A stretch of 64,000 nucleotides of DNA from Halocynthiibacter sp. SDUM655004 (GCF_026015885.1 NZ_JAPDUG010000001.1:1364001-1428000), one strand, 5' to 3'. Positions 35,967 to 44,791 are shown, counted from the first letter of the stretch. Notes: generated from the sequence alone by a model not told the origin. Made by a program: numbers and translations.

Positions 35967-36350
35967 ATGTTGCCATTTGCTCTGACTGTCTGGCGTTTTC
36001 TAAAGGCAATCTATCGGTCTTGGGAGAGTGAAAATTTCAGAGCCGGCCTCGTCGTCGCGATCCTGATCTTGATTTCCGGCACAACGTTTTATCGGATGGT
36101 CGAGGGGTGGTCTTGGACGGATAGCCTCTATTTCTCGGTAACGACCATGTCTACGGTCGGGTTTGGCGATCTTGCTCCGTCGACGACATATGGGAAAATG
36201 TTCACGGTCTTCTATATTTTCGTAGGGGTCGGGGTCTTTGTGGCCTTGTTTTCACAGTTCGCAAAGGCGCTTATTATTCAGAAACCCTCCCGAGAAGGGA
36301 AACGTATTGCCTCAAAAAGCGCTTCCAAAAAGGATAAACCGTCTGAATAG
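35967..36350 (+). CDS. Two-transmembrane potassium channel pore protein
   Basis: 127 residues with two membrane helices (about 25-42 and 78-98) around a pore loop. The selectivity filter TVGFGD is at residues 63-68, the potassium-channel signature with Phe in place of Tyr. The C-terminus is short, basic and Ser/Lys-rich, with no RCK, cNMP or TrkA domain, so nothing visible gates the channel. It would assemble as a tetramer in the inner membrane. It converges with the kinase gene at 36371. Confidence 0.85.
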   Translation: MLPFALTVWRFLKAIYRSWESENFRAGLVVAILILISGTTFYRMVEGWSWTDSLYFSVTTMSTVGFGDLAPSTTYGKMFTVFYIFVGVGVFVALFSQFAKALIIQKPSREGKRIASKSASKKDKPSE

Positions 36351-36370
36351 ACCGGTAAGCTAAGGCTTGT

Positions 36371-37186
36371 TTACAAAGAAACGAGTTGTTCAAGTGTCCT
36401 GATGGTTTCTTCGGCATAGCTAGTGTCTTGTTTGTTTTCCTCGGCCCAACACACCGAGCAACAGGCATGGACAAATGCGAACTCGAGTATGCGATTGGCA
36501 TCAAGGTTGAGCGTTTCTGCGAAGTGCTTTGCAAGCTGTGTTGCGCGTTCGGAAGAGTGGACGATTGTTGGAGTATCAACAGGGTTACAGAGCGTGTTGG
36601 CAACTTCGTAAGTGCGTTCACCGAATATACCCTTGGGGTCAATCGCAAGCCAGCCGCGCTCGGAGTTTAAAATGTTCTCGTGGTGAATATCACCGTGCAG
36701 CACGCAAAGTTCTTGTTCGCTCGACAAGAGACGCCGCGCTATCCCCGCAGCGTTGTGAAAAGAAGGGGCGCAGGGTGTTCTGGCCTTGTCAAATAACTCC
36801 GTAAATTGAACTTCCAGCGTTCTTATACCGTCGGGTCTTTTCGTTTCCCGTTTGGTATGTAGTGCGCTGATTGTGTTTGAAATAATCGCAGCGGCTTCGA
36901 GATCTTGCTCCTGCTGTACCATTGCTTTCAGATGCGGTTCGGGGTCAAGCTTTTCGAGCAACATCGCCTCTCGTAAGTCTCGGATTACGCGCACTGCGCC
37001 GAGACCGTCAAAGTAATGCAGGATACGGGCGGATTGCTGCTCGTCGCTCGCAGGTTTCATGATTTTCAGAACCACGGGAATGCCCTGATATTCTGCGGTA
37101 AACACTTTACTGGAATGGGTGTCTGCAAGCGGAAGAACCTCGCTTAGCGCCCAATGCGAAACCAGCCTCTGCAAACTGTCGGTCAT
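36371..37186 (-). CDS. Aminoglycoside/hydroxyurea phosphotransferase-like kinase
   Basis: 271 residues with the small-molecule kinase fold. The catalytic loop VLHGDIHHENIL (H164-L173) and the metal-binding IDPKGIFGE (D183) are intact, and VLKIMKP carries the ATP-binding Lys. The closest family is APH(6)/hydroxyurea phosphotransferase, which includes streptomycin 6-kinases. A chromosomal location among ordinary genes and no resistance context argue against a transferred resistance gene, so I infer a kinase of unknown natural substrate. Confidence 0.82.
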   Translation of the reverse strand: MTDSLQRLVSHWALSEVLPLADTHSSKVFTAEYQGIPVVLKIMKPASDEQQSARILHYFDGLGAVRVIRDLREAMLLEKLDPEPHLKAMVQQEQDLEAAAIISNTISALHTKRETKRPDGIRTLEVQFTELFDKARTPCAPSFHNAAGIARRLLSSEQELCVLHGDIHHENILNSERGWLAIDPKGIFGERTYEVANTLCNPVDTPTIVHSSERATQLAKHFAETLNLDANRILEFAFVHACCSVCWAEENKQDTSYAEETIRTLEQLVSL

Positions 37187-37367
37187 ACTTTACGCGTCTC
37201 CCGAAAATTCGGATCCTCACACAACAGGCGGCGCGCGATCGATCCGTATGCCGAGCCACTTTTGCAGGTCTGAACCGACATGCCCAGTCTTTCTCAAACC
37301 CTTCGGCGCATTGTTAGACCACTTGTGCGGTGAGGTGGTCGTTTTTGCGGCCATGCTTCTGCGAGGT

Positions 37368-38438
37368 CTAGATTGCAACCAGATGATTGTCCCATGCGCG
37401 ATTGGCCAAGGCGAGTTTTCGGGGCTTGCCATCAACCACCGAAAAGATACCGCCAAGTCCGTCTGTGCTAACAAAACCTTCGCCACTTGGTGCGACGCCG
37501 CAGATGTCGCTGCGGTTCCAGATTTTGGTACCGTGCGTCAGACCGTGCGTCAGTAACACACCGCCGCGCGGCGAGGTGATGGCAACCGAGCTTCCGTTGC
37601 CCGCAAAGCTTACGCTGCCCACATATCCACTCAATCTGTTTTGATCCGCTATGGGAAACTCTGGAAAAACTGCGGGGTTGCCCAGCGCATGCAAGCCAAG
37701 AAGCGGAACGGCTTCACCTTCTATACCTTGCCACTGCATGGCGAAGGCAACGAGCCCATCTTCACGCACATCAAGATGACGGATCGAGCATTGGTGAAGC
37801 GCGGGCTCGAGCTCTTTGCGGTCTATTTGGCTACCATCTGTTTTTAGGTAGCTCAGGTTTGGGCGCATGGTGTCGAGGTTCAATTTGTCCCGCCCATGGT
37901 CGGGATGTGTGCGGATACCGCCATTCGCCACGACGAGTGTTTCGCCATCTGGCAGAAGCTTCAGGTCGTGTGGGCCGATGCCGCCTGATGGAAAATCTCC
38001 GATGCGGCGATAGTTCTCGCGCCGCGACCAAAGACTGATGCGGCCTTCGCCGCTCTCGATATCGTTTTCGGTGCAGCAGAGTGTATCGTCGTTCAGGAAA
38101 ACGCCATGTCCATAAAAATGCCGCCCGTTTGGCGCATCAAGTTTCTGGATCAATCTGCCGTTTGTACAGTCGATGACCAAAGCATAGGTGCCTGGTCGGC
38201 GGGCAAAGGCAACAGCCTCTGGAAATCTGGGGTGTGCCGCGGCTGCATGACCACGGGCGGGAAGGGCAATGCGGAAAATGTCTTGGCCGCATTCGGACAG
38301 TCCGAAAAGCGCATAAGTGCCGTCCGGTTCGCGTGCTGCGGCCAGAAATGAAGGGTTTCCCGCGTCGGCCCAACTTAGACTTGGGGTTAGGGATGCCGCC
38401 ATGAGCCCAGCGAGGAAACCGCGTCTGTCCTTGCGCAT
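37368..38438 (-). CDS. DUF1513 beta-propeller-like protein with Tat signal
   Basis: 356 residues. The N-terminus MRKDRRGFLAGLMAASL is a twin-arginine signal, so the folded protein is exported to the periplasm. The body carries repeated strands like a beta-propeller (HGVFLNDDTLCCTENDIESGEG, DGETLVVANGG). DUF1513 proteins typically follow imelysin and di-heme genes in iron-uptake clusters. It starts one base after the stop of the second imelysin, so it is the last gene of the operon. The molecular role is not known. Confidence 0.88.
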   Translation of the reverse strand: MRKDRRGFLAGLMAASLTPSLSWADAGNPSFLAAAREPDGTYALFGLSECGQDIFRIALPARGHAAAAHPRFPEAVAFARRPGTYALVIDCTNGRLIQKLDAPNGRHFYGHGVFLNDDTLCCTENDIESGEGRISLWSRRENYRRIGDFPSGGIGPHDLKLLPDGETLVVANGGIRTHPDHGRDKLNLDTMRPNLSYLKTDGSQIDRKELEPALHQCSIRHLDVREDGLVAFAMQWQGIEGEAVPLLGLHALGNPAVFPEFPIADQNRLSGYVGSVSFAGNGSSVAITSPRGGVLLTHGLTHGTKIWNRSDICGVAPSGEGFVSTDGLGGIFSVVDGKPRKLALANRAWDNHLVAI

Positions 38439-38439
38439 G

Positions 38440-39423
38440 TTAATCTCCGTCGAGCGCGTTAAACCCTGCGCTCACACCAAGCATCGGTCCAACTTCTATG
38501 CGAACGGCTTCGCCAGTTGCCGTTACTGCTTGTTGCAGAATTTCGACTTTGAGCCGCGAGGACGGGTCTGCCACACCCGCAAAGACTGGATCATCAAGCG
38601 TTTCAGCATGCGTAATGGCGCGGTCAAATGCTGCCTGCGTTTGCGTGGCCGCGCCATCGGTCAACGCATCGTTTAGATCACGCAGCGCGATGAGTGAAAG
38701 CGTCACATTACGTAAGCTGCGGCCAGATCGCCGCGCTTCGGCGCGCGTGGGGCGCGGGCGTTCGAACGTGCCAAGCGGCCTTCCAAGGCGTTTGTCCTTG
38801 TTAAATTCAAGACCGGTTACAACAGACGTAAAGACCGCCTGTAGAGCCTCGCGTTCGGTGAAATAGGTTTCATTCCCACTTGCACCACCGGTGCGGAGTG
38901 TTTGAGCGAAATTGTCTTGCCACTCAGCGTCCAAAGTTGCAGCGAGTGTTGCGAGGTCTTGGCTAATGGCCTGAACAAGATGACAAACATAGCTGCCTTT
39001 TTCATAACCCGTATATTTTTCCTCATACAATAGCCGCTCAAGCGCAAAGAACCCGCGCGCGGCGACGGATACATTGGCGAACGTCTCGACATCCTCAACA
39101 ATCGGGTCTTCAACTGAAATCAAACGATCCAGATGCCGACCTGTTGAGTTCTTCGTGTCAGGCCAATAGGCAATTGCCGGAGCAAGGCCAAGGGTCTCGA
39201 TTGGCCCGAACGAGATGTGCGAAACACCCATCCACGCATCAAACGCCTCGTGATACGCAGGCGCGACAGCTTCTGCGCGGCAATCTGCTTGGGCCGCTAT
39301 GGCTAGTTCTTCAGTCGCGACTGTGAACGCCTCATGCGCAGGGAGGATATGCTCGTCGATGACGGCATCAATTCCCGCAGTTGCAATTGAAGGTATGAAC
39401 GCGGCCAATACCAGATATTTCAT
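38440..39423 (-). CDS. Second imelysin-family protein, with the GxHxxE histidine replaced
   Basis: 327 residues with a signal peptide and the imelysin helical-bundle pattern. In the position where imelysins have GxHxxE the sequence is GFFALE (124-129), so Phe stands for the metal-site His; the first imelysin of the operon retains GYHAIE. The gene overlaps the di-heme gene by one base (TGATG) and is followed after one base by DUF1513. Imelysins are periplasmic and outer-membrane proteins of iron uptake (IrpA/ICMP type). This paralogue may have lost metal binding or use other ligands. Confidence 0.87.
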   Translation of the reverse strand: MKYLVLAAFIPSIATAGIDAVIDEHILPAHEAFTVATEELAIAAQADCRAEAVAPAYHEAFDAWMGVSHISFGPIETLGLAPAIAYWPDTKNSTGRHLDRLISVEDPIVEDVETFANVSVAARGFFALERLLYEEKYTGYEKGSYVCHLVQAISQDLATLAATLDAEWQDNFAQTLRTGGASGNETYFTEREALQAVFTSVVTGLEFNKDKRLGRPLGTFERPRPTRAEARRSGRSLRNVTLSLIALRDLNDALTDGAATQTQAAFDRAITHAETLDDPVFAGVADPSSRLKVEILQQAVTATGEAVRIEVGPMLGVSAGFNALDGD

Positions 39424-40964
39424 CAGAGGCTCTCCAGAAAACGAATGAGTGCGGCGCGATCAACCGCTAGCATGTCGACAACGCTATCACGGGCAGCTTG
39501 GGCTTCGCCACCATGCCAGAGGACCGCCTCAAGAAGGTTGCGGGCGCGGCCGTCGTGCAGAAAATAGCTGTGGCCATTGACCTGTTCGGTCAGGCCAATC
39601 CCCCAAAGCGGCGGGGTGCGCCATTCATACCCGTCCGCGCGCGCCTCGGGGCGGTGGTCGGCAAGGCCGGGGCCCATGTCGTGAAGCAAGAGATCGGAAT
39701 AGGGCCAAATGAGTTGGAAGCTCTGTTCCTGACGATCCTCAAGGCGATGGGTGACGAATTTCGGGGTGTGGCAAGAAGTGCAGCCCGCCTCATAGAACAT
39801 TTCCTTGCCGCGTAAGACTTCTGGATCATCCACATCGCGGCGCGCTGGCACGGCGAGGTTGCGCGAATAGAAGCTAACCAGTTCAAGGCTCTCGTCAGAC
39901 ACCTCAAGATTCCCGTGGTCAGCGGTGTTGCCATCAGGCGCGCTGCGACAAGTAGATTGCGCGTCGGTACAATCGCCAAAGCCAGCGGGAAACAGGCTGG
40001 TGGAGAGGCCGATATCTCCTGCAAAGGCACCAGCAGATTGTTCGCGAACGGTGGGCATACCGGCTTTAAGCCCAAAGCGGCCAAGCATCGGAACGCCGAA
40101 CTCCCGTGACATGACGATTTGCGCTCTGCCTGAAATGCCGTCTCCGTCAGCATCGTCGGGATCGGCTCCGGCCAGAATGTCTGCAGCAGGTATGGCTTCG
40201 AGTAATCCCAGCCCGATCATGGGAGGCGCAACGCGCGGGCTGAGCATGGCATCGGCATGAAGCGGGCCATAGCCCAAATCCTCGGCTGTATAAGTCGGCT
40301 CTCTCAGATAGGCAGTTTCACCGTCAGAAAGCTCAACCTCGACCTCGGTGTATTCAATGCCGAGCCGATACTCCGCGGCGTGGCCCTGTACCGCGATGTC
40401 TTGAAGCTGACCGCCATAGACAGGGTCGGGCAGGGTGGCGAGATACTCTGCGATTTCTGCTGGTGCGTCTTTGTCGGTGCCAGGAATGGAGATGCGCAGG
40501 AACATCGAAACAGAGCTATCGTTCGGCCCTTCGGGCGGGTGGCCGCGTCCGTCTTTAAGGTGGCACCGCTGACAGCTCCGCGCGTTATAGAGAGGGCCAA
40601 GGCCGTCAGACGCCAAAGTAGAGGAGGGCGATGACACCCAGAGTTTGCGGAACAGCGCGTTACCCAATTTGAAATCAAGCTCTGCGGCAAAGTCCATATT
40701 TTCCGACGACTGCGAAAAGGCATTTGCATCCTTGCGCGCGCGCGTCGTGGTGGCGCCGCCTTGGTTGCTTTCGAATTTCTCTGCCGCGCTGAAATCGGTG
40801 GTTGGCTTTGTGACGGATATGATCCGCTTTGCTTCGCTTTCCGTGCGTGGAATGACATTGAGATGAACATCGTCCATGTCCTGCGCCCCTGCAGAGATGG
40901 GTACCGTAAGCGCGAATAATCCTGCGGCCATTTTCGAAACGAAGCGAGGGGGGCGGTTGTTCAT
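39423..40964 (-). CDS. Di-haem cytochrome c oxidoreductase of the imelysin operon
   Basis: 513 residues with a signal peptide ending near SAGAQ. Two haem c sites are visible: CQRCH (131-135) and CTSCH (near 395). It belongs to the di-haem oxidoreductase-like (thiol oxidoreductase-type) family that regularly sits between two imelysins in proteobacteria. It probably handles electrons in the periplasm, perhaps in iron reduction or oxidation during uptake; the reaction has not been defined. It is the second gene of the operon, 76 bases after the first imelysin. Confidence 0.88.
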   Translation of the reverse strand: MNNRPPRFVSKMAAGLFALTVPISAGAQDMDDVHLNVIPRTESEAKRIISVTKPTTDFSAAEKFESNQGGATTTRARKDANAFSQSSENMDFAAELDFKLGNALFRKLWVSSPSSTLASDGLGPLYNARSCQRCHLKDGRGHPPEGPNDSSVSMFLRISIPGTDKDAPAEIAEYLATLPDPVYGGQLQDIAVQGHAAEYRLGIEYTEVEVELSDGETAYLREPTYTAEDLGYGPLHADAMLSPRVAPPMIGLGLLEAIPAADILAGADPDDADGDGISGRAQIVMSREFGVPMLGRFGLKAGMPTVREQSAGAFAGDIGLSTSLFPAGFGDCTDAQSTCRSAPDGNTADHGNLEVSDESLELVSFYSRNLAVPARRDVDDPEVLRGKEMFYEAGCTSCHTPKFVTHRLEDRQEQSFQLIWPYSDLLLHDMGPGLADHRPEARADGYEWRTPPLWGIGLTEQVNGHSYFLHDGRARNLLEAVLWHGGEAQAARDSVVDMLAVDRAALIRFLESL

Positions 40965-41040
40965 TTTTCTTGTCTTTCAAACACATGCGAGTGCCGCCAA
41001 TACGGCGACACTCTTCTTGAGATCTTCAAAGGGGGGGCGC

Positions 41041-42300
41041 TTATTCAAACACTGCATCCGGATTGTCTAGGCTGTCGGACCCTTCGAAATCAATCGCATC
41101 AATGCCAAGTGCGGTCACAGCACGTTCGATGGATTTGGTTTGTTTCACCAAAGCATCAACCGCAGACATGATGAGTTCTTCGCCCTTTTCGTTGCCGCGC
41201 TCGAGCATCTGATCATAGGCAAACCCGCCTTCAGCGGCTTCTTTGAGTTCACCGAGTTCCGCCATGGTTGCTTCAAGATCGGCTTTAAGCGCGCTATCCA
41301 CTTCTGCATCGGCTGCGGCGACGAGTTCGGAGAGGGACGGACCAGACACAACAGAGCCGTCAACGCGGGTATAGCTGCCGAGATAGACATTCTGAACGCC
41401 CAAACCATCGTAGTAATGGCTGTTGTGTGTGTTGTCAGAGAAGCAATCGTGCTCTTCTTCTGGGTCGTTGAGCATAACACCGAGCTTCATCCGCTCACCG
41501 GCTTGCTCACCGTAGGAAAGAGACCCCATTCCGGTAAGGATTGCATCGAGGCCAGCGTTTTCATCGGACAGAACGGTTTCACGCGCCGCGCCGTTATCTT
41601 GCCACTGCGCAGCCATCCATTCGAGATCGGAGACGAGCAATTCTGTTGCCGCTTTCAGGTATTCTCCGCGGCGGTCGCAATTTCCGCCAGTACAGGCATC
41701 ACCCGTTGCGAAATCGGTTGCCGGACGCGCGCCAGCACCTGCGCCATGTCCATTAAGATCTTGGCCCCAAAGAAGGAATTCAATGGCGTGGTAGCCTGTT
41801 GCCACATTGGATTCGACCTCATCCGCTTCGTGAAGCGTTTCGGCAAGAAGCTCCGGTGTGATGTTGGTTGCGTCGATTTCGGTGCCGGAGAGCGAGAATG
41901 TCTCGTTCGCGATCACGTTCAGCGCCGCATATTCATTCTCGTCGGTTGCGCCGCCATATGATGAGTCCACATAGTCGATCAGACCTTCGTCTAGCGGCCA
42001 TGCGTTTACCTTACCTTCCCAGTCGTCAACGATCGCGTTGCCAAAGCGGAAAACCTCGGTTTGTTGATAGGGCGCGCGCGCGGTGATCCACGATTCTTTG
42101 GCTGCAGCAAGAGTCTCGTCGCTTGGGTCAGCAACAAGCGCGTCAACGGCAGCTTGCAATGCCTTTGCCGTCACGAGGCTGTCTTCGTATCCCGCAGCGG
42201 CGATGTCGGCATAGGTGTTCAGTACGGCGGCTTTGTCAGCGAAGGCTGGGAGTGGGGCCAGTAGAGTGGTGGCCAATGCGGTTGCGGAAAGGAGTTTCAT
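41041..42300 (-). CDS. Imelysin-family periplasmic iron-uptake protein (IrpA-like)
   Basis: 419 residues from ATG 42300 (MKLLSATALATTLL, a signal peptide cleaved after AFA). The GYHAIEFLLWG motif at 169-179 contains the intact GxHxxE metal site. The sequence also carries HGAGAGARPATDFATGDACTGGNCDRRGEY-type segments typical of IrpA (a paired-cysteine loop). The family takes part in high-affinity iron uptake and is secreted to the periplasm or outer membrane. It is first in the four-gene operon; upstream lie dyads and repeats that look like a regulatory region. Confidence 0.92.
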   Translation of the reverse strand: MKLLSATALATTLLAPLPAFADKAAVLNTYADIAAAGYEDSLVTAKALQAAVDALVADPSDETLAAAKESWITARAPYQQTEVFRFGNAIVDDWEGKVNAWPLDEGLIDYVDSSYGGATDENEYAALNVIANETFSLSGTEIDATNITPELLAETLHEADEVESNVATGYHAIEFLLWGQDLNGHGAGAGARPATDFATGDACTGGNCDRRGEYLKAATELLVSDLEWMAAQWQDNGAARETVLSDENAGLDAILTGMGSLSYGEQAGERMKLGVMLNDPEEEHDCFSDNTHNSHYYDGLGVQNVYLGSYTRVDGSVVSGPSLSELVAAADAEVDSALKADLEATMAELGELKEAAEGGFAYDQMLERGNEKGEELIMSAVDALVKQTKSIERAVTALGIDAIDFEGSDSLDNPDAVFE

Positions 42301-42419
42301 AAATGTGTCCTGTGTTACGTCGCGAGTTTCCGACAAAAATTGTCAGGAGTTAACTGAAGCACAGGATGGTTTTTGTCAATTCCGATTTTTTTAATCGGAT
42401 AAATTTGGTAGGAGTTAAA
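42301..42419. promoter_or_regulatory. Regulatory region of the imelysin operon
   Basis: The 119 bases upstream of the first imelysin hold a perfect dyad TCCGATT-TTTTT-AATCGGA (42381-42399), a smaller dyad GACAA-AAA-TTGTC near 42332-42344, and a direct repeat AGGAGTTAA at 42345-42353 and 42410-42418. On the reverse strand TTGACA near 42376 and a CAGTTA-like -10 about 17 bases later look like a promoter. Iron-responsive operators are expected here, but no consensus Fur, Irr or RirA site is recognisable. Confidence 0.45.
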
Positions 42420-42530
42420 ATGACCCTAGAAATTGTTGAGTACTGTATCGATCGATCAGTGTGTATTGGGGCAGTGAAGCTGGCGAAGCCACTGATGCAC
42501 GACTTTACTGCATTCCAAACATTTGAATAA
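42420..42530 (+). CDS. Possible 36-residue small protein, unrecognised
   Basis: ATG 42420 follows a good Shine-Dalgarno (AGGAG, five bases away) and opens 36 codons (MTLEIVEYCIDRS... to FQTFE) before TAA. The composition is protein-like, with one hydrophobic stretch (SVCIGAVKLAKPLM) and two cysteines. It lies between the divergent imelysin operon and the esterase. No family is recognised. The gap could equally be leader sequence, so this stays a candidate. Confidence 0.3.
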   Translation: MTLEIVEYCIDRSVCIGAVKLAKPLMHDFTAFQTFE

Positions 42531-42673
42531 AAAGAGGGTATTATTCGGATGTTTCCTGTGAACTCCGGCTAGACAAAACCTGGCTAAGACAAGCTTCTTG
42601 TGGTTCTGATTTAACTGTTGTCATTCCGCATGTGTGCAAGTTAAGTTGTTGACAAATATAGAGGAATTTTCTT
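42531..42673. other. Remaining spacer upstream of the islet esterase
   Basis: About 143 AT-rich bases with no recognisable gene or strong hairpin. GAGGAA at 42661-42666 serves the GTG start of the esterase gene. Confidence 0.4.
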
Positions 42674-43480
42674 GTGCTTGGCACCTTAAATAAAACAGAG
42701 CTAGAGTATTGCACAATTTACAACGATGTTCCTTATGTTTGCGCCAGCCTTGGCGATAAGGAGATCACGCTCCATAGTACAATTTATTTGCCAAAGGAAT
42801 GTAAGCTGAAGCCACCGCTTTTTGTCTGGTTTCATGGTGGAGCATTTAAATTCGGCAGTCACAATCAAAAGATGGCAAAACGATTGGGTCGCAGGCTTTC
42901 ACAAAAAGGTATTGCGGTCGCGTCTGTGCAGTACCGCTTGCATGGTAAAGCCGAAGATGTGTCAGATAAGATTGCTAGTCAAATTGATGAGTACCAAAAC
43001 AATAGAGAAAACTTGATACGGCCTGGATTGTGCGAATTTAGGTCCATTGTCGCCATGGAGGATGGTGTAAGCTTCTTGGGTTGGGCGTCAGATGTTGCGG
43101 ATCGTTTCGGCTGGTCAGAAAAACGTGTTATTGGAGGATCATCGGCCGGGGGAATAACAGCGTGTAACATTGCTTTTGGGGCCAGGCAGCTCGGTTTGAA
43201 TGCTCCTTTTATCCATGGAGTTTTCTCTTGTTCTGGGGGCTATAGTTACCCAAGATATGTTGATCCATCCGATAATTTTTCTGTTCTGGCACTTCATAAC
43301 CCTAACGAAACCCGTGTTTCGGTAGACGGCGTGAGGATGCTCAAAAAGAAACTCGGTGGAAAAATGGAACTACTTGAATCAGAAGCGCATATTCATGGGC
43401 ATTGCGAGCTATCACCTGGGGAACCCAAATGGCAAACGTATGAACGAATTGAGCGTTTCGTGAATAAATGTGTGAATTGA
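42674..43480 (+). CDS. Alpha/beta hydrolase (esterase/acyltransferase-like) of an AT-rich islet
   Basis: 268 residues starting at GTG 42674, with GAGGAA seven bases upstream. The oxyanion-hole motif FVWFHGGAFKFGS and the nucleophile elbow GGSSAGGITA match hormone-sensitive-lipase-type esterases, and a His occurs late in EAHIHGHCEL. There is no signal peptide. Base composition is clearly AT-richer than neighbours, with many A/T-ending codons, which suggests acquisition by transfer. It lies next to a glycosyltransferase, so an ester on a surface polysaccharide is a possible target. Confidence 0.78.
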   Translation: MLGTLNKTELEYCTIYNDVPYVCASLGDKEITLHSTIYLPKECKLKPPLFVWFHGGAFKFGSHNQKMAKRLGRRLSQKGIAVASVQYRLHGKAEDVSDKIASQIDEYQNNRENLIRPGLCEFRSIVAMEDGVSFLGWASDVADRFGWSEKRVIGGSSAGGITACNIAFGARQLGLNAPFIHGVFSCSGGYSYPRYVDPSDNFSVLALHNPNETRVSVDGVRMLKKKLGGKMELLESEAHIHGHCELSPGEPKWQTYERIERFVNKCVN

Positions 43481-43575
43481 CTCGCATAGTTCTTGAATGG
43501 TCTCAATCGAAGCTGCGAACGAATTTTGTTTTGGTTTGCGTGTGCATCAATTGAGTTAATGATTGGTTCAGCCCT

Positions 43576-44388
43576 TCATAAGCCATCATGCTGAACGCCA
43601 TTTTTTTCGGCAAGTTCAAATAAAATGGAATCCTTCGGAGGTATACTCAAAAATCTATTTTTAAGGCGTTCACGCACGCGGCGGCCATAAAAATGAATGG
43701 AGACGGTATCGTCTTGCACCAATTTCCATGTTTTCCAAGCGGCTCGAAAATAAATGCGCCTATCTTCAAATGGAACAGGGTAAAGGACGTGGGGGGCAAG
43801 TGCATGATGGAATTCATCATTCTTTTTGAGATAGTATGTAAGCGCTTTGGGCCCCCAAGCGCCCCAAGGCATTTCAGAAACATGCATTGGATCACCGGCA
43901 GAACTTCGGATTTTCATCTCGGCAATATGTTTGGGCATCATCCAAGAAGGAATCGCGTATTCGTCCTCACAGAAATCGATAAGATTTCTTAGAGTTTGAG
44001 ATTCTGCAGGAAGGGCCATTACGCCATTCGCGACGATTTTTTCATTCTCACGACCAAAGAAATATCCGTCCTTCGGTACAAATGGTCTTAAGCAGTATGC
44101 ATCGGTATCAGACCAGACAATACCGTCGTTCTTAGCAAGTAAATGATACCTAAACTTATCAGCATAAATAGCAGGACTGCCAGTTCGGCCATGACGTACG
44201 ATTTGCTTTGGTTCTTGTAAAATATCACTTGCAGACGCGAGTTCGACACCTTGCGGTACGCCACCGATGTCATTGTATGAAAATATTACGACTGGATGAC
44301 CAATTTTTACAAACGATGTGACGCACAACCTCTCTATGAAACCGAGGGGTGGCCCATCCCAAAACATGCCAATTGTAGGAAGACTCAT
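43576..44388 (-). CDS. DXD-motif glycosyltransferase, AT-rich islet
   Basis: 270 residues with the sugar-transferase fold seen in GT32-like capsule or glycan enzymes. The N-terminus TIGMFWDGPPLGFIERLC and the metal-binding DTDAY segment (WSDTDAYCLRPFV) are characteristic. There is no signal peptide or membrane span. Codon use is AT-rich like the adjacent hydrolase. It ends in the AT-rich spacer beside the 3' end of tRNA-Ser, a classic integration spot, although no integrase is present. The nucleotide-sugar and acceptor are unknown. Confidence 0.78.
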   Translation of the reverse strand: MSLPTIGMFWDGPPLGFIERLCVTSFVKIGHPVVIFSYNDIGGVPQGVELASASDILQEPKQIVRHGRTGSPAIYADKFRYHLLAKNDGIVWSDTDAYCLRPFVPKDGYFFGRENEKIVANGVMALPAESQTLRNLIDFCEDEYAIPSWMMPKHIAEMKIRSSAGDPMHVSEMPWGAWGPKALTYYLKKNDEFHHALAPHVLYPVPFEDRRIYFRAAWKTWKLVQDDTVSIHFYGRRVRERLKNRFLSIPPKDSILFELAEKNGVQHDGL

Positions 44389-44504
44389 GCTTAAACTTGT
44401 TAATCGAAGAAAAGAAAATTGTCATTCTGAATTTCTGATTTTTCTTTCACTCGCGCTTCGTAACACAGTGAAATTAGAAACTTTTTGTACAGATATTTTG
44501 AAAA

Positions 44505-44594
44505 TGGCGGAGAGACAGGGATTCGAACCCTGGGTAGGCTTGCACCCACAACGGTTTTCGAGACCGCCCCGTTCGACCACTCCGGCACCTCTCC
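44505..44594 (-). tRNA. tRNA-Ser (anticodon CGA)
   Basis: A type II cloverleaf with a long variable arm. Acceptor arms are GGAGAGG and TCTCTCC (one G-U pair), the anticodon loop is CTCGAAA, the T arm is GGTTCGAATCC, with discriminator G and an encoded CCA at 44505-44507. Anticodon CGA reads UCG. An AT-rich islet lies directly beyond its 3' end. Confidence 0.93.
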
Positions 44595-44791
44595 GTGGTG
44601 CGCTGATTAGTTAGTATCGCGCAGGGTCGCAAGGGTAAATTCGCTTGAGTTTCAAGAAAATCCCAAAATTTCAGCTCGCGCCGTGTCACGAGGCTGCGAT
44701 TTGGGGCGTTTGGGGGTGAAATCCTTTTGGAAAGCTGCAACAACTTACTACATATATCCTACGATAAATACCGATGACTTCAGGAGACCCG

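Noticed and set aside
36371-37186. Acquired aminoglycoside-resistance gene
   Set aside because: It has the kinase fold, but its composition and neighbours are chromosomal and no mobile element is near.
41140-41961. A 273-codon frame opposite the first imelysin
   Set aside because: Cys/Phe/His-rich antisense translation with no plausible start signal.
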